A stretch of 64,000 bases of DNA from Sitta carolinensis (lineage: Eukaryota; Chordata; Aves; Passeriformes; Sittidae). A program made the position numbers and the translations under genes. The notes below the pieces were generated by a model. That model was not told the origin of the DNA and searched no databases. It saw only the letters and a program-made list of their open reading frames with translations. Where the stretch lies: positions 35,751,743 to 35,815,742 of the forward strand of contig CM063283.1 in assembly GCA_032173965.1 (NCBI GenBank), given 5' to 3'. This document shows positions 11,704 through 23,100 of the stretch, piece after piece (positions within the stretch are counted from its first letter, which is position 1; the number at the start of each line of letters is the position of its first letter).

Positions 11704-14700
11704 AATAGCTAATAAGAATTTTTGAGGAATAACCCGTCAACTCTGGACTGAAAAAAAAATCAGTCTTCATTCTCTGTGCTAAATATTTAATTATTTTCTT
11801 GCTTTAAAACTCAGGGTAGTCTTTTCCAAAGTGAAACAGAATGCATAGATCCAGAAACTCACTTTTGCTTAGGGATAGACAAACCATGGATTTTTGAAAT
11901 TTAACTTCAGATCCCTGTTTCTCCTGCCTGTATTCAGACTGAGTTTAATGACCGTCTTTCTGTTACCCAGAGGCAATTCTTAACTTTGGTTTATTAGATG
12001 GGATTGCCTTTAATTCCTTCTGTTCAGTGTTTCAATTACCTACATACTTATATTGTACTTGGTACAGGAATTGAGGCATGACACCCCAGGTAAGTGTCCT
12101 ACCAAACTTCACGCAAACTTTTCCCTTTTCCTCTGTAAAAGGTTGTGGCTCTCTGAGTCAAATTCTGAGAAATCTGCTAAAGATGAAGTCTGAACCCAGC
12201 TGCAAGGTTGCTCAGCTAGTTGGTTTTGTAGAAGTCCTCTGGCACAAGACAGGGATGTATCTGGTATGAGACAGTATTTCAGGGTTAGTTTTGAAGACCC
12301 CTGCAGTGTTTGAGTACGGAACTTAGGCACTCAAAGGGCAGCAGAAGACCATTTTGACCACTGTTAATACAGAAGAAATGGTTATCTTCACCCTGCCTAA
12401 CTCCTCAGCTTAGTTCTGGGAGTCAGGCTCTCACCCTGAAACCTCAGATGTTTGCCCCAAGGCCAATGCCAGGCATCACTGAGTTTGATGAATAGCTCAC
12501 CCATACCTTTGGGCCTTACTATTTTACAGCTGAGAACTAAGCAGAGGGAAAAGCACTATAAAACCCCAGAAAAATAATGTCTTTAGATGTTAAATTAATG
12601 CAAAGGCATCAAATATATGGATATTTGAAAACTCTGCTTCCATGTTATAAGTGAAATATAAGTCACATCTTACTGAAATACAAAGGACCTGAAGTTCAGG
12701 CTGCCTGCTGCTTTGTCTCCTTCTAAGTCTTCCAGCTATTAAACAAAATGTAAGAGAGCATGTCTTCATAAAAATTGGTTCTTAATCCTCTGAACACCTC
12801 AATTTTATTTTTTTTCTTTGACCTCTGCCAGGATTTAGGCAGAAGGTTATTAACAGCTGATGGGGCTACCAGTATCTCCTGTTTTAGCAAGACAAGGTTA
12901 TTCAAATGTTAATGGTCTTGTTCAGTCTCTCTGGCTCTGGCTGCTTTTGCCCATAAAATGAAAGATTTAATTCACACTGAAGGTTTTGGTCAGAGTGAAG
13001 TTCAGAAAATCAAGCAGAATTCATAAGTATACAGAGACAGATTCCCTGAGCTGTCTCAGCCACTTCAGCTGCCACAGCCTTATCTTGCAGCATCACCCAG
13101 GTGCATTTGTGAACTATCTCTCAAATACTATCATCCCTTAGTCAGTCTTAACAATACAGTTTCTGTTGTAATTTAAGCTCAGGTCGCTCTATTTCAGCAA
13201 GAGTTGAGCTGGTGAGAGCTGTGGAGTTGTATGTTTTTTACAGAAACTTTGCCCTGGGAGAAAATAAGGGATCACCTTGAATCTTTCCCCTTTTTCCAAG
13301 AGTGTGATAAGTGAGCAATTTCAAAATTATATATAAAATGTTACTGTGCTTATTTGCAAACAGAAGGATGTCAGTCTGCCACGAAAAAAGGAACTGCAAT
13401 GTCAACATGCTGTAGGGAACTATGAATAGTTGGTAAGAACAGGTGTGCATGAAAGAGATGTGACATTTTTCTCTAACAAAGTTATGACAATATCTTTATC
13501 ATTCATTTGCACAAGTAAGCACACACATGCATACACACACATGTTTTTCTCCTACTGTTTTTAGAGATAGCTTGCCCACTGAAAATCTGCATCTAAGAGA
13601 CTTGGGATTTAATTTTTGAAATATTAATAATATTCATTCAGATCTTCCTCTCTTAAATGTGATTTTTATTAAAGGCTTGAAATGGGTTTTTCACCTACAT
13701 GTGTCTTAAGAGCTCAGGAAGATACATTAAAATTTAAATAATAAGTACTATCTACATATCTATGATAAGTGTCATATCTTAATTTGAATCTGCAGATGAC
13801 TGAATGCAATTTCTTTCAAACGTCACCAGTCTTGCTTGTGAGCAATTTGTTCAAGTCCTCAGCAGGCATGTAGACACAGCATTAGAGTCTGTGACAGCTC
13901 AGGCTTAGTATGACTAAATTATATTTGATACTGAGAAGAAAGTCAGTACAGCATGGCTGGAGCAGAGAAAAGAATAGGAGAAAATACTGTAGCTTTCTAA
14001 AACCTGCTGTCGTTGTTATGATATGGGGAATGAAAATGGCACCTCCAAACCTGAAAGCAGAAGTCTCTATAGTGGGTGCTGAAGGGCCAAGATCTTTCCT
14101 TCTGAAACATGAATAATGTATTTCAATATAAAGAAGCTTGTCTGCACAATTTTTGGTCTTATAATAGCTAAGTGGGGAGAAGTTATATGGGTGTGATTGT
14201 GTGATTGCGTAGTTTGAAATAGCTTCCAGAGCCCACTTCAAGATCTGTCCCTTGGTGGAGTCTTGGGAAAAAAAAAAAAAAAAAAAAAAAAATGTTTTAT
14301 GGAGGAATAATAATGGGAAGAGGCAAAGCATATAAACCAAAAATGTCCCAGGAGGGACCATACATACCATACATACAAAACTATGTAGAGACAAGTGGCT
14401 TGTCCTCATTTTAAACAACCTTTTCCTAAGTTTGCCATCTGTGGCATAACATTTATGATGTTTCCTCTCCCTCCAGCAAAAATCTGATTAATGGAAGTCT
14501 CGTTGGTAGATATATGATATCCTTATTAAACTAATTCAGAGGAACAGAATGAGATTGGAATAATGTAAAAAAATTATTCAGTGTTACCTTTCCAATTAAA
14601 TAAAGTGGAAATAATCTATTACTGTCAAATAGTTATTTTACAATTCATTTTGGTGGGGATGAGGAGGATAAATATGTTTTTGTCATTTGCTTCATAAATC

Positions 14701-17700
14701 TTTAAGGTCTCCACACCCCTGTGGTAGCATTTTCTTGGGATACTTGTGTTTAACATATCATTTACTGATCCATGGCTACGGTGACAGTGGGAGTGCTGCA
14801 CTGGAGAGAGCTCAGATGTGCTCTGGACATGTCCCAAGTCACAGCAGGCTTCGTACCGTGTGTGTCTGCATGAGTGACTGATAACTGCATCTCGCTTGCT
14901 GAGAGCGTTTGTTAGGTACAAACAGAGAGCAGCAACACAGTTTTACTCCACTGTTTAATACATGATTTCAAAATGTTTGACATGAGACGAAAATGTTTCA
15001 CTTTCTGCTATGTCAGGGAAAGACGGTGAGAGCTGAAAGGCAAATGGCATTTATGAAAAGACCTACCAGTGTTAATGCAGCAAGCAGACAAGCTCTGAGT
15101 TTGGTCAGCACTGCCATGAAACCCAGGGCTCACTGCATTAACTCACAGACCTTAACATGCTTCAATTCAAGGAATGTCAGACAAAAGGAGAAGCCATGAT
15201 GAGAAAACACAGATTTTGGAGAACACACAACTCCTTGAGACCAGCTTTCTCTCTTTCCTGCCAGAGAACTCAGGAATCTCTGATTTCAGAAAAAGCAGTT
15301 GGCTTATTTCAAGACTCAAGATGGTGCGTTTTGCAAATATTGTGCACTCTTCTTGCCAATTTTACTGCCACTGACTGTACAGCCTGTAAGATAGCTACAT
15401 AGATTAACAGTGGGCAGGGGGAAAGATACTGCCAAGAGCTTTCCCACTGGTGAAAATGACAGTGTTGCTAATAAATACAGAGGATTTGAGAAGTCTTTCT
15501 AATGTGATACCTAGTAAGCAGATTGAAATTTCCATGCAATTAGAGAGTGAAACAAATGTGAACAGTCAAGAAGCTATTATCATTAATACTTTCCAGAGCC
15601 AAAGTTTCGTCTTCGAGGAACACAGAGACTCCCTCTGCACCACAGTCATAGTTCAGAGGAGAGTGGCAGCAAAGTCCACGCCATTCTCAGTTTATGTGCC
15701 ATGACTGATGCTATGACAAAGAAAATGTTGAAGTTAAATAGCAGGAAGAGGAGAAATACTTCCATGTCTAAAATCAAACAATTATATATGGGACTGCCCA
15801 ATCATCTTGACTTCCATTCAGAAGATCAGTGCAAGAAGATGTTATCTTGGGTTCCCAGCTCCCAGAGACTGTAAGCTTACAGCACCTGTCCTTGTTCATT
15901 GCATGCCCTGTGATCAGCACACTGCCTGTGTCTATGTCCTGTCATGTCCTGGGCATGTCAGGAGAAGGCAAAGCAGCCCTCATACCAGCTGGAGAGAAGG
16001 ACGATGCAGCTTTGATGAGACTGCAGCTGCAAAGAGCCATTTTAGTTGCCTAGTAGCCCTTGTCAGGAGTGGCTGAGAGGAACCACTGCATCACAGGCAG
16101 TCTAAATTTAGTCATGTCGAACCACCATGACCTGACACCGATAAGGAATTCTTTAACAAGCAGAGATGACAACCATAAGGCTTCCAAAGCATCAAACCAC
16201 GCTGTCCATGACCAAAAATGAGATTGCTTCCAGTGCACAGCAGACATCTCTGCTTCACAAGCTGGCTGAAGATTAACAGTTTCGAAGCCTCTCTGCTTGA
16301 GCTTCCAGAGCCTTTTTAGAATCTCAGAGTGAGAAGCCAGACTATCATTCTTCCAAGGTAAAAGTTCATTTCAAGAGAACATACTGTGAAGGAGGAATAT
16401 TTCATCGTATTCGTGCTGGCCATAAAATAGGTGATTGGCTGCAACTTTCAACTGCGCAAGTCCCTGCAGCAAATCTAAAAGAAACCAGCCTTTCAGAAGA
16501 CACAGCTGATGGGTCTGAATGATGGCAATACTACTGAATTGTATATTTTCTACAACATTTCCAAATACATTTAGCAGCCTTGATTTTCTGTCAACTCCTT
16601 TAACATTCATTGAGAGAGACATAACACTGTAACAGGGCCTTAAGCTTATAAGCGTAACACTATCAAAAAACAATTTTGTCTCATTTTTAGAGCTATTTAT
16701 CATTCCTCTTCAGTCAAGATTTACTGGTAAAAAGTCGGCTTTTAAAAGGCTTGTTGCATGTCATCCTGTGAACCCCTCCTCACATTAGATGATTAGTGAT
16801 TTGAGCAGGCTAACACACCTAAAAGACAAGAAGATCCTGGCACTAATCTGAAGATCTCATAAAGGACATTTAAGGATATGATGGGACAGCCAAATCCCTG
16901 AGTCCAACCAGCAGCGGGGCAGAGATGTATTCCCAGCAGGCAGACACACAGAGAGCACCCATTGCACCACACACCCGCGTGTTTGCAATGCCGGCTGCAC
17001 AGACCACCTTGGAATTCAGAGCACCCACACAGGCACAGGGAGCACCATCTCCTTCCCTGCTCCCCCAGCAGGACAGAATGGGGTGAGAATATACATGTAC
17101 GTATGTAAAGTGGATCCCTCCAGCAGCCATATCCGGAGATTCCAGCCCAGTGTCCTCTGGATCCCAGTGTCCCCAGCTACTGGTAAGCAGCCTTTTGTCT
17201 GAAGGACAGTCTGAAGATCTGCTCCTGATGATTCACAGGGTGGGGCTCCACACTTGAATCACAGGAATGATGGGTCTCCTGAAGGAGTCCTGAGAGGGGC
17301 TGGGACAAGGCATTCCTTGCTTGGGAGTACTTGATTTGCATTCCCACCTGGCATTAAGCCCCTCTGCTCCTCTGTGTTTTGTGGGCATGTGTCTTTGATG
17401 GGCAGATGGCTCATGGAATAAGCCTGGGAATAACCTGGCAGGGTATGTTTGGGGCTGCCTTCTGCCATTGTCTGTATATGCTCCTTTTGCAGTGGTGCAG
17501 ATGAGCCTTATCACACAACCTAACACAGCTGTGCCAGTATGCAAATCAAATCTTAATTATGCACTTCAGCTTAAGAAACCAGTATGAATGGTGAGCTGTT
17601 TCTGAATGTGCACTGAGAAATGACAGATTGCAAAGAAATCATGAGCTGAACCTGAAGTGGTGCAACAAGAGGTAAAGTAACAACCAGTTTATAGGTGTAT

Positions 17701-18299
17701 GAATTATTTTTATTTGTTCTTTAATGATGTGGCTATTTATCCTTTTTAAAAAACTTTTAGTATATATTTAAAGAGACTTATGCTTCTGTTAAGAATCCTG
17801 TAATCTTTAGACAATACTGCCTAATTCCAAATCTGCAAGACCGCATTGAACTAAAGCCTAATTTCTGGACAGCCTCAAGATGATCCTGTGTGGTCCATCA
17901 TTCCACTATGATTCACACTAAGGTATGCAGTAGCACTGTCTGGAACACCTGCCCAGGGATGGTAAGCATGACAAACAACCTGCAGAATGTCCATGATCCT
18001 CTGGAAGCACAGCTAAGGACCTATGACATCCCAAATTGCACTAAATATCTTCATTTGGATATTTGAATTAACGAGTACCCACTTCTCAAAAGAACCAAAG
18101 CAGTTTGAGTGCCATGAGGTTCACTATAGATGTTTGCTTTAGGATAAGGTGAATAACTGGGAGACAAGAGTTCATGAATTGACAACCTTTGGGATAGCAA
18201 AGGGGACAAGGACAGGTGACACCCAGCTGGGTGCATGGACACTGAGAGACACAGCAGGACCTGGAATTGCCAATCTTTTGGAAGATGAAGGAGATGCAA
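11704..18299. other. Stretch with no recognised gene
   Basis: No gene could be supported. It contains a 25-base A run at 14268-14292, which produces an artificial poly-Phe ORF on the minus strand. A short 'ttttacagctgagaactaag' at about 12525 could be a scrap of an antisense MIR. The more GC-balanced part at about 14900-17500 has several overlapping ORFs of 65-110 codons without identifiable domains. An ATGCAAAT octamer lies at 17539-17546. Confidence 0.45.
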
Positions 18300-18321
18300 A
18301 CATGTGGTCATGTTTTTGGCT

Positions 18322-18415
18322 CTTTGGCTCTTGGCCCACTCTATATCCATTCTCCTCGTTTCATGTGAAAACGTGAAACAAGGTGGATGGACACAGAGTG
18401 AGCCAAGAGCCAAAG
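18322..18415. repeat. Near-perfect palindrome with 42-nt arms and 10-nt loop
   Basis: The left arm (18322-18363, beginning CTTTGGCTCTTGG) is the reverse complement of the right arm (18374-18415, ending CCAAGAGCCAAAG) at 36 of 42 positions by hand count. The loop is 18364-18373. Five of the six differences between the left arm and the reverse-complemented right arm are transitions. A transcript would fold into a stem of pre-miRNA size. It could equally be a palindromic part of an LTR U3 or a small inverted-repeat element. It lies about 45 bp upstream of a TATA-like box. Confidence 0.75.
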
Positions 18416-18458
18416 ACTCTGAACAAAAATGAGACTGGTATGTGGAGAGATTGTGAAG

Positions 18459-18558
18459 GTATAAAAGACTAAGGACTTTATTTTTTTTTGCTTTGTTGGG
18501 AGTCCCTCCTTGGAGGAACTAGCTCAGGCTGTTTCTGTGTTATTTTGCTATGAATAAA
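18459..18558 (+). promoter_or_regulatory. LTR-like TATA box and poly(A) signal pair
   Basis: GGTATAAAAGACT begins at about 18459 and AATAAA lies at 18553-18558, about 90 bp apart, followed by a GC-richer stretch to about 18790. This spacing is typical of the promoter and R region of a retroviral LTR. I could not find matching TG and CA ends or a target duplication, so an old solo LTR covering roughly 18300-18800 is inferred, not shown. Confidence 0.3.
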
Positions 18559-18799
18559 TGGTTTTATGGAATGAGCCACCTAAGAGTCTGCTGTGGGAAA
18601 CTTGGGGCTGAACTGCTGAGTAAACCTGGTTTGACTGTGTGAGTGGAGTGTGTGGGGAGCAAAGCAGGGAACCCACTGGATCACTGGAGCTTCCCATGAG
18701 GTGAAGGGGCTTCAGACCCAGAAAAATTCTCTGGTGTTGGGAACATGAGTGCCAGAGAACCTCATGAATGGTCAGACTGGGAAGTTTTCTTAACATGGC

Positions 18800-19224
18800 A
18801 GATATTACACCAGATCTACCAGATGTTCTATGCCTTTTTAGAATAGTGACCAGAGGCTGGAGAGGTCACTTAGACCATTTTCAATGGCGCCTGATTTTCA
18901 GTTCCTAACTGTCATTTAGCCCACCTGAACTATAGCCATTTAGTTAATTATTCCTGATCTAAAATATTAAGAAGAAGGAGCATGGTGGAGTTATTTAGAT
19001 AAATTTTCCAAGCTTACAACAGCAAGTTAGTTATCATCTTGCAAAAAAAAAATTGAGTTTAGCAATAGGCTATTTTCAGCTATATAGAAAGCTCTTTGAT
19101 GACATTCAAAAAGACATCACTGAAAAAGAGAAATAGGGTAAAAAGAAGCACAAAGAGTAAAAAAAAGTAAAAATACAAAATAGCAGTCTAAAGGAGGCCT
19201 AGACGAATGTTGGAAAAGGGCTTT
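18800..19224. other. Gap before CR1
   Basis: AT-rich sequence with A-rich patches at about 19120-19190. Nothing recognised. Confidence 0.4.
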
Positions 19225-19515
19225 TATCATACAGTAATGGGATAATTTGGAATGCATTTAAACTGAAAAAGTGTTGGTTTAGATTAGATACCGGGCAGAA
19301 ATTCTTTATTGTAAGGGTGGTGAGGCACTGGAATAGGTTGCCCAGAGAAGCTGTGGATGTCCCATCCCAGAGGGTGTTCAAGTCCAGGTTGGATAGGATT
19401 CTGAGCAACCTGGTCTAGTGAAAGGCATTCCTGCTGTGGCAGGCAGGTGGCAGGTAAATGATCTTGGAAGTACTTCCCAATCCAAACTGTTCTACAGTAT
19501 GGTATGATAAGTATG
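19225..19515 (+). mobile_element. CR1 LINE 3' region, sense
   Basis: This copy carries the familiar end of CR1 in order: 'gattagataccgggcagaa', 'ttctttattgtaagggtggt', 'gaggcactggaataggttgc', 'ccagagaagctgtggatgtc', 'gttcaagtccaggttggata', 'gagcaacctggtctagtg', and the decayed tail 'ccaatccaaactgttctaca'. It is 5'-truncated and non-coding; the short ORF on the opposite strand is meaningless. The divergence suggests an old insertion. Confidence 0.9.
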
Positions 19516-19984
19516 GAACATGCAAGATTATAAGGAAACTTTTATAAACATAGAAATAGGACATAAAGGCAAGGAAAGCTTTTTTTTGCAGAACAGAGAA
19601 AGACAGTGAATAAGAGGAGGAGCACTAACATTCAGTGTCTCCTTTGCCTTATTCATAATCAAAATTTGAAGGGTGATTTAGTAATTAACAGAGAGGTAGA
19701 AAAACACAGCAGAACCAAGAAAAAAGAGTCTAAAGAGTGTTTAGGTCTATCACATTATCCATACATAAGCACCTACAAGCTTGCCCTCTGTGGCTAGAAA
19801 CCCAGCTGAAATAGACTCTGAAGCACTAGAAACACATGTTTTCAAAGGGAACTCAGTTATAGACTAGAAAGGATGAGTGAAACTGAGATTCTATAGAAGT
19901 AAAACGTATCTTGAGCTGTAGAGGAACATTAATGTATGGCAAAGGAAATAATAACTACCCTGTAGTTAGTGTTGGCAAGGCTCT
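19516..19984. other. Gap between CR1 fragments
   Basis: A-rich sequence with a 63-codon ORF (19606-19797) that has no recognisable domain. Nothing else seen. Confidence 0.4.
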
Positions 19985-20165
19985 TTTAGAGCATTCTGTC
20001 TGGTCATTGTGTCTGGTCACTGCACTTTATGAGGTACGTAGAAAAATTTGACAGAATCCAGAAGAAAGCACACAGAATGATAAAGGGCTGAGAGATGTGG
20101 TAGCTTCCTTTGATGGATTGTTTCCCTATAGAAGGACAAAAAGAATCCCTTGAGTTTTCAAACAT
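19985..20165 (+). mobile_element. Probable diverged CR1 internal fragment
   Basis: The order 'tctggtcactgcactttatg', 'agaatccagaagaaagcaca' and 'cagaatgataaagggctgag' follows the CR1 region just upstream of the 3' end (a 'gcactgca' block, a 'ccagagaagggca' block and an 'aagggcct' block). The match is diverged and by eye. It lies about 470 bp downstream of the 19.2-kb CR1 tail in the same orientation and must be a separate insertion, because it comes from a more 5' part of the element. Confidence 0.45.
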
Positions 20166-23100
20166 GATGGTTTTGCTAAGGTTCGAGATGAAAAACCTGC
20201 TGTAAGGACAGGAGACATGAGCCATTGAGATGGCCATCAAAGGATTACTGTGGAGGCCCTTTCACTCCCAGCTCTTAAGCAGGGACTGTACAACAGTCTG
20301 TCAGGATTGCTGTAGTCAATGTGTCCAGTTTAACCAGAGACACAGCTGGTCCAGTGGATCACAGCACGCTACCTTCAGCCCCAACTCCCTGGCTCTGCGT
20401 GGTCTTTGGTTGCCTTGCTGCAGCTAAAAATAAGGGAGCCAATTAATGTTATTTGGGATGCAGCCACTTCCCCACTATGAATTGGATGAAGAGTAAGGCA
20501 TTTTATATGAGCCACTAAACAGCTGTCAGGTGGTAACAGTGTTCAGTTGATACTGACCTGGGCTGAATTTATATTTTAGTGTCTTGCTGCGAAAAGCTCT
20601 ATATGCCATTATCAATCCCCTGGGCAATGCAGCCCCTGTTTTAGAGTTCCTTGACAAATGAGATTTAGTTTCCAGAGAAATGTTGCTAGGTAGCACCCTT
20701 TTATTCCTAGATATTAACTTGTCACGCCTCCCACTGTCTCTCTTTTCACTTGACAAAGTCATATAGATATTAGCCAAGAGAAAAAGGAGAGAGAAGGGAA
20801 GGTATTTTACTACAATATGGTCTTATGTTGTTATCATGAAAGAAGATTTGAATTGGCCCATTCAAACAAAGAGGGAAATGTGTACAAAGCTCTAGTGTTG
20901 TGAAATTACAGGCAGTATTTATTTTTCTTGAAAAGGTATGTCCTTTAAAAATAATCATTAGAAGTCTGTGTAAGTATGGTTTGAGATTTTCAAGCTCTCT
21001 GCTGGGAGTCCTTCTGTTTTATTGTTTTGTAGAAGACTTATAATACCACTCTGTCTCCTTATTGCTGATACTAAACATGCCAAAAAAAAAAAGACATTAC
21101 TTTTTTCTCCCATCCTTCCCCAAAAAAGAGTTGTTGACAGATTTTTGACAACAAATAATTAACTAAAAACATTTATTTTGTTCATTTGTGAGCCAGACAA
21201 AAGTTCTAGATGTGATATAAAAAGAAGATGATTTAACAAAAACAGTTAAACCAAGTTGTTATGGTAACTGGATTTTGAAAGGATGTATGTATCAAAAAAA
21301 AAAAAGAGAAAAGAGAAAAATTTATGCTCCATCTGCTCTAATCACCACGGTAAAACACAATTGTTAAAGGGAAATACCTAATAAGGATAATTTCACATCT
21401 GGCCTCAAGCCTGTATGATATTTCACATCAACAAGGCTCCCAGATGTGAGTAAAATTTTGCTCCAATATCTGTCAGGTTATAATATGAGTGGTATTTGAC
21501 TGGTGATCATGCTGAATTACTAATTTAACTTAGGAATTTCTACCTACTTTACTGTGAAAATTCAATTCAAATGTTTGCATTTGATCGTTTGTGCTACATG
21601 CATTGTCTTTGTTTATTTTAATTAAATTTTATTAATGCATGGTAATTATGTGATATAACATAATGTCCATTGCTTCTGGTTTCATGTCAGTGTGCTACAC
21701 AAGGAAGATGATGCCTCATCTCACTTAGCCCTGCAACCTGTTGAGTAAAATATCCACTGGCGATTAGGACAGAGAATGTCTGAAAAGTAGCTTTTCCAGA
21801 GAAATGTAAGTTTGTACAAGATGTTGTAGTCCATGCCATTCATCTCAAGTGAGAAGCACTTCAGATGGAAACCACCAGCACTTACCCCCTGAAGAAGAGA
21901 TCCTTAGAAAATGCATTGGCAGACCAGGGATGTGAAGATCACTCACTAAGCACTTGTATCTTCTCTGTTCATTGATAAGTCCGCAGCTGCAGAAAATCCC
22001 CAAAAGGAAACAAGCTCTTGGTGGCCTATTCCAATGAGCTTCTGATGGCTTTATTTTGTCATTTCTCTATACTCTCATCTGCACTTACTGACTTTCCATG
22101 TTCCTGACACCAGTTACATCTTCACTGCCAGGTGTTAACATTTCTTTTGGAGAAAAGTTTTCTTCTCTATTGACAGCTATGTTTTCTGCTCAGATCAGTA
22201 CTCTGGTGGTTTAAGTAATTTAAGTTAGACCACATTTTGTCTGTTTTCTCTGAATCCCTCTCCCTGCTTTTTGACACCTACTGATAATTCAAGTTTCATA
22301 GCTTGAACATATAATTGTTTGATTTTTTTAAAGTATGTTTTATTCTACATCCTGTCAGAGACCATTTCTTTCTTTTTTTGCCTCAAAGCCTACTGAACAC
22401 TGTACTCAGTGTTGCCCTGTGGTATTCCTCTCCTGTTAGCCACCTGGGCAAACCCAAGAGGATTAACATCTGCTTTCCTCCCTAACTGTTGGTGACCAGG
22501 GCTGACAGAGATCTCCCAGGTTGTGTGAAACACTATTTAGGGCTGATATGGCACTGACCCTATGGGTCATCCAGCTGGAGGATGGCCGAAATATGAGATA
22601 TCCCAGAACATCACTAAACCTCAGCATGCCAGCTAAACAAGTACTCCAAGTCTGAGAACTGTAACACCTAGAGAGATCTCTTGGTCAGAAGAATGGCAGT
22701 TATGATCTCCATGGCCTCATTTGACAGGAGTCTGTGGTGCACTGCTGTCTGGCTGGGAGGCTGCTGCACAGAGGGCTGGGAGAGGAGGACAGATTAGGGA
22801 AGTGATTACTTGACTCTTTAGAAGCACATGGTTTTTAAAGCCATAACAGTTTTGCTCTATCTCAATGCTCATCTCAGAAAACTGCTGCTGTAGTGGATAT
22901 GCCACTGACCAAACACCATTGCTTCCTTCCAATACTTTTAAACAAATTCCTCCACTCTTTCCATCATACCTCTCCTAATTGTGCCAATATTACTGTCAAT
23001 CAGAGAGATCAGTATAACTCCCGTGTGCCCTTCTATTTCCCCAAATTCTTGCCCATGATCACATGTGTGACCTGTTTTGACTGATGCACTGTAAGAATTT

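Noticed and set aside
12520..12560. Scrap resembling antisense MIR (ttttacagctgagaactaag)
   Set aside because: Match too short to separate from chance.
13882..14418. 178-codon minus-strand ORF with a poly-Phe stretch
   Set aside because: It runs through the 25-base A run at 14268-14292. The rest has no domain, so it is most likely chance.
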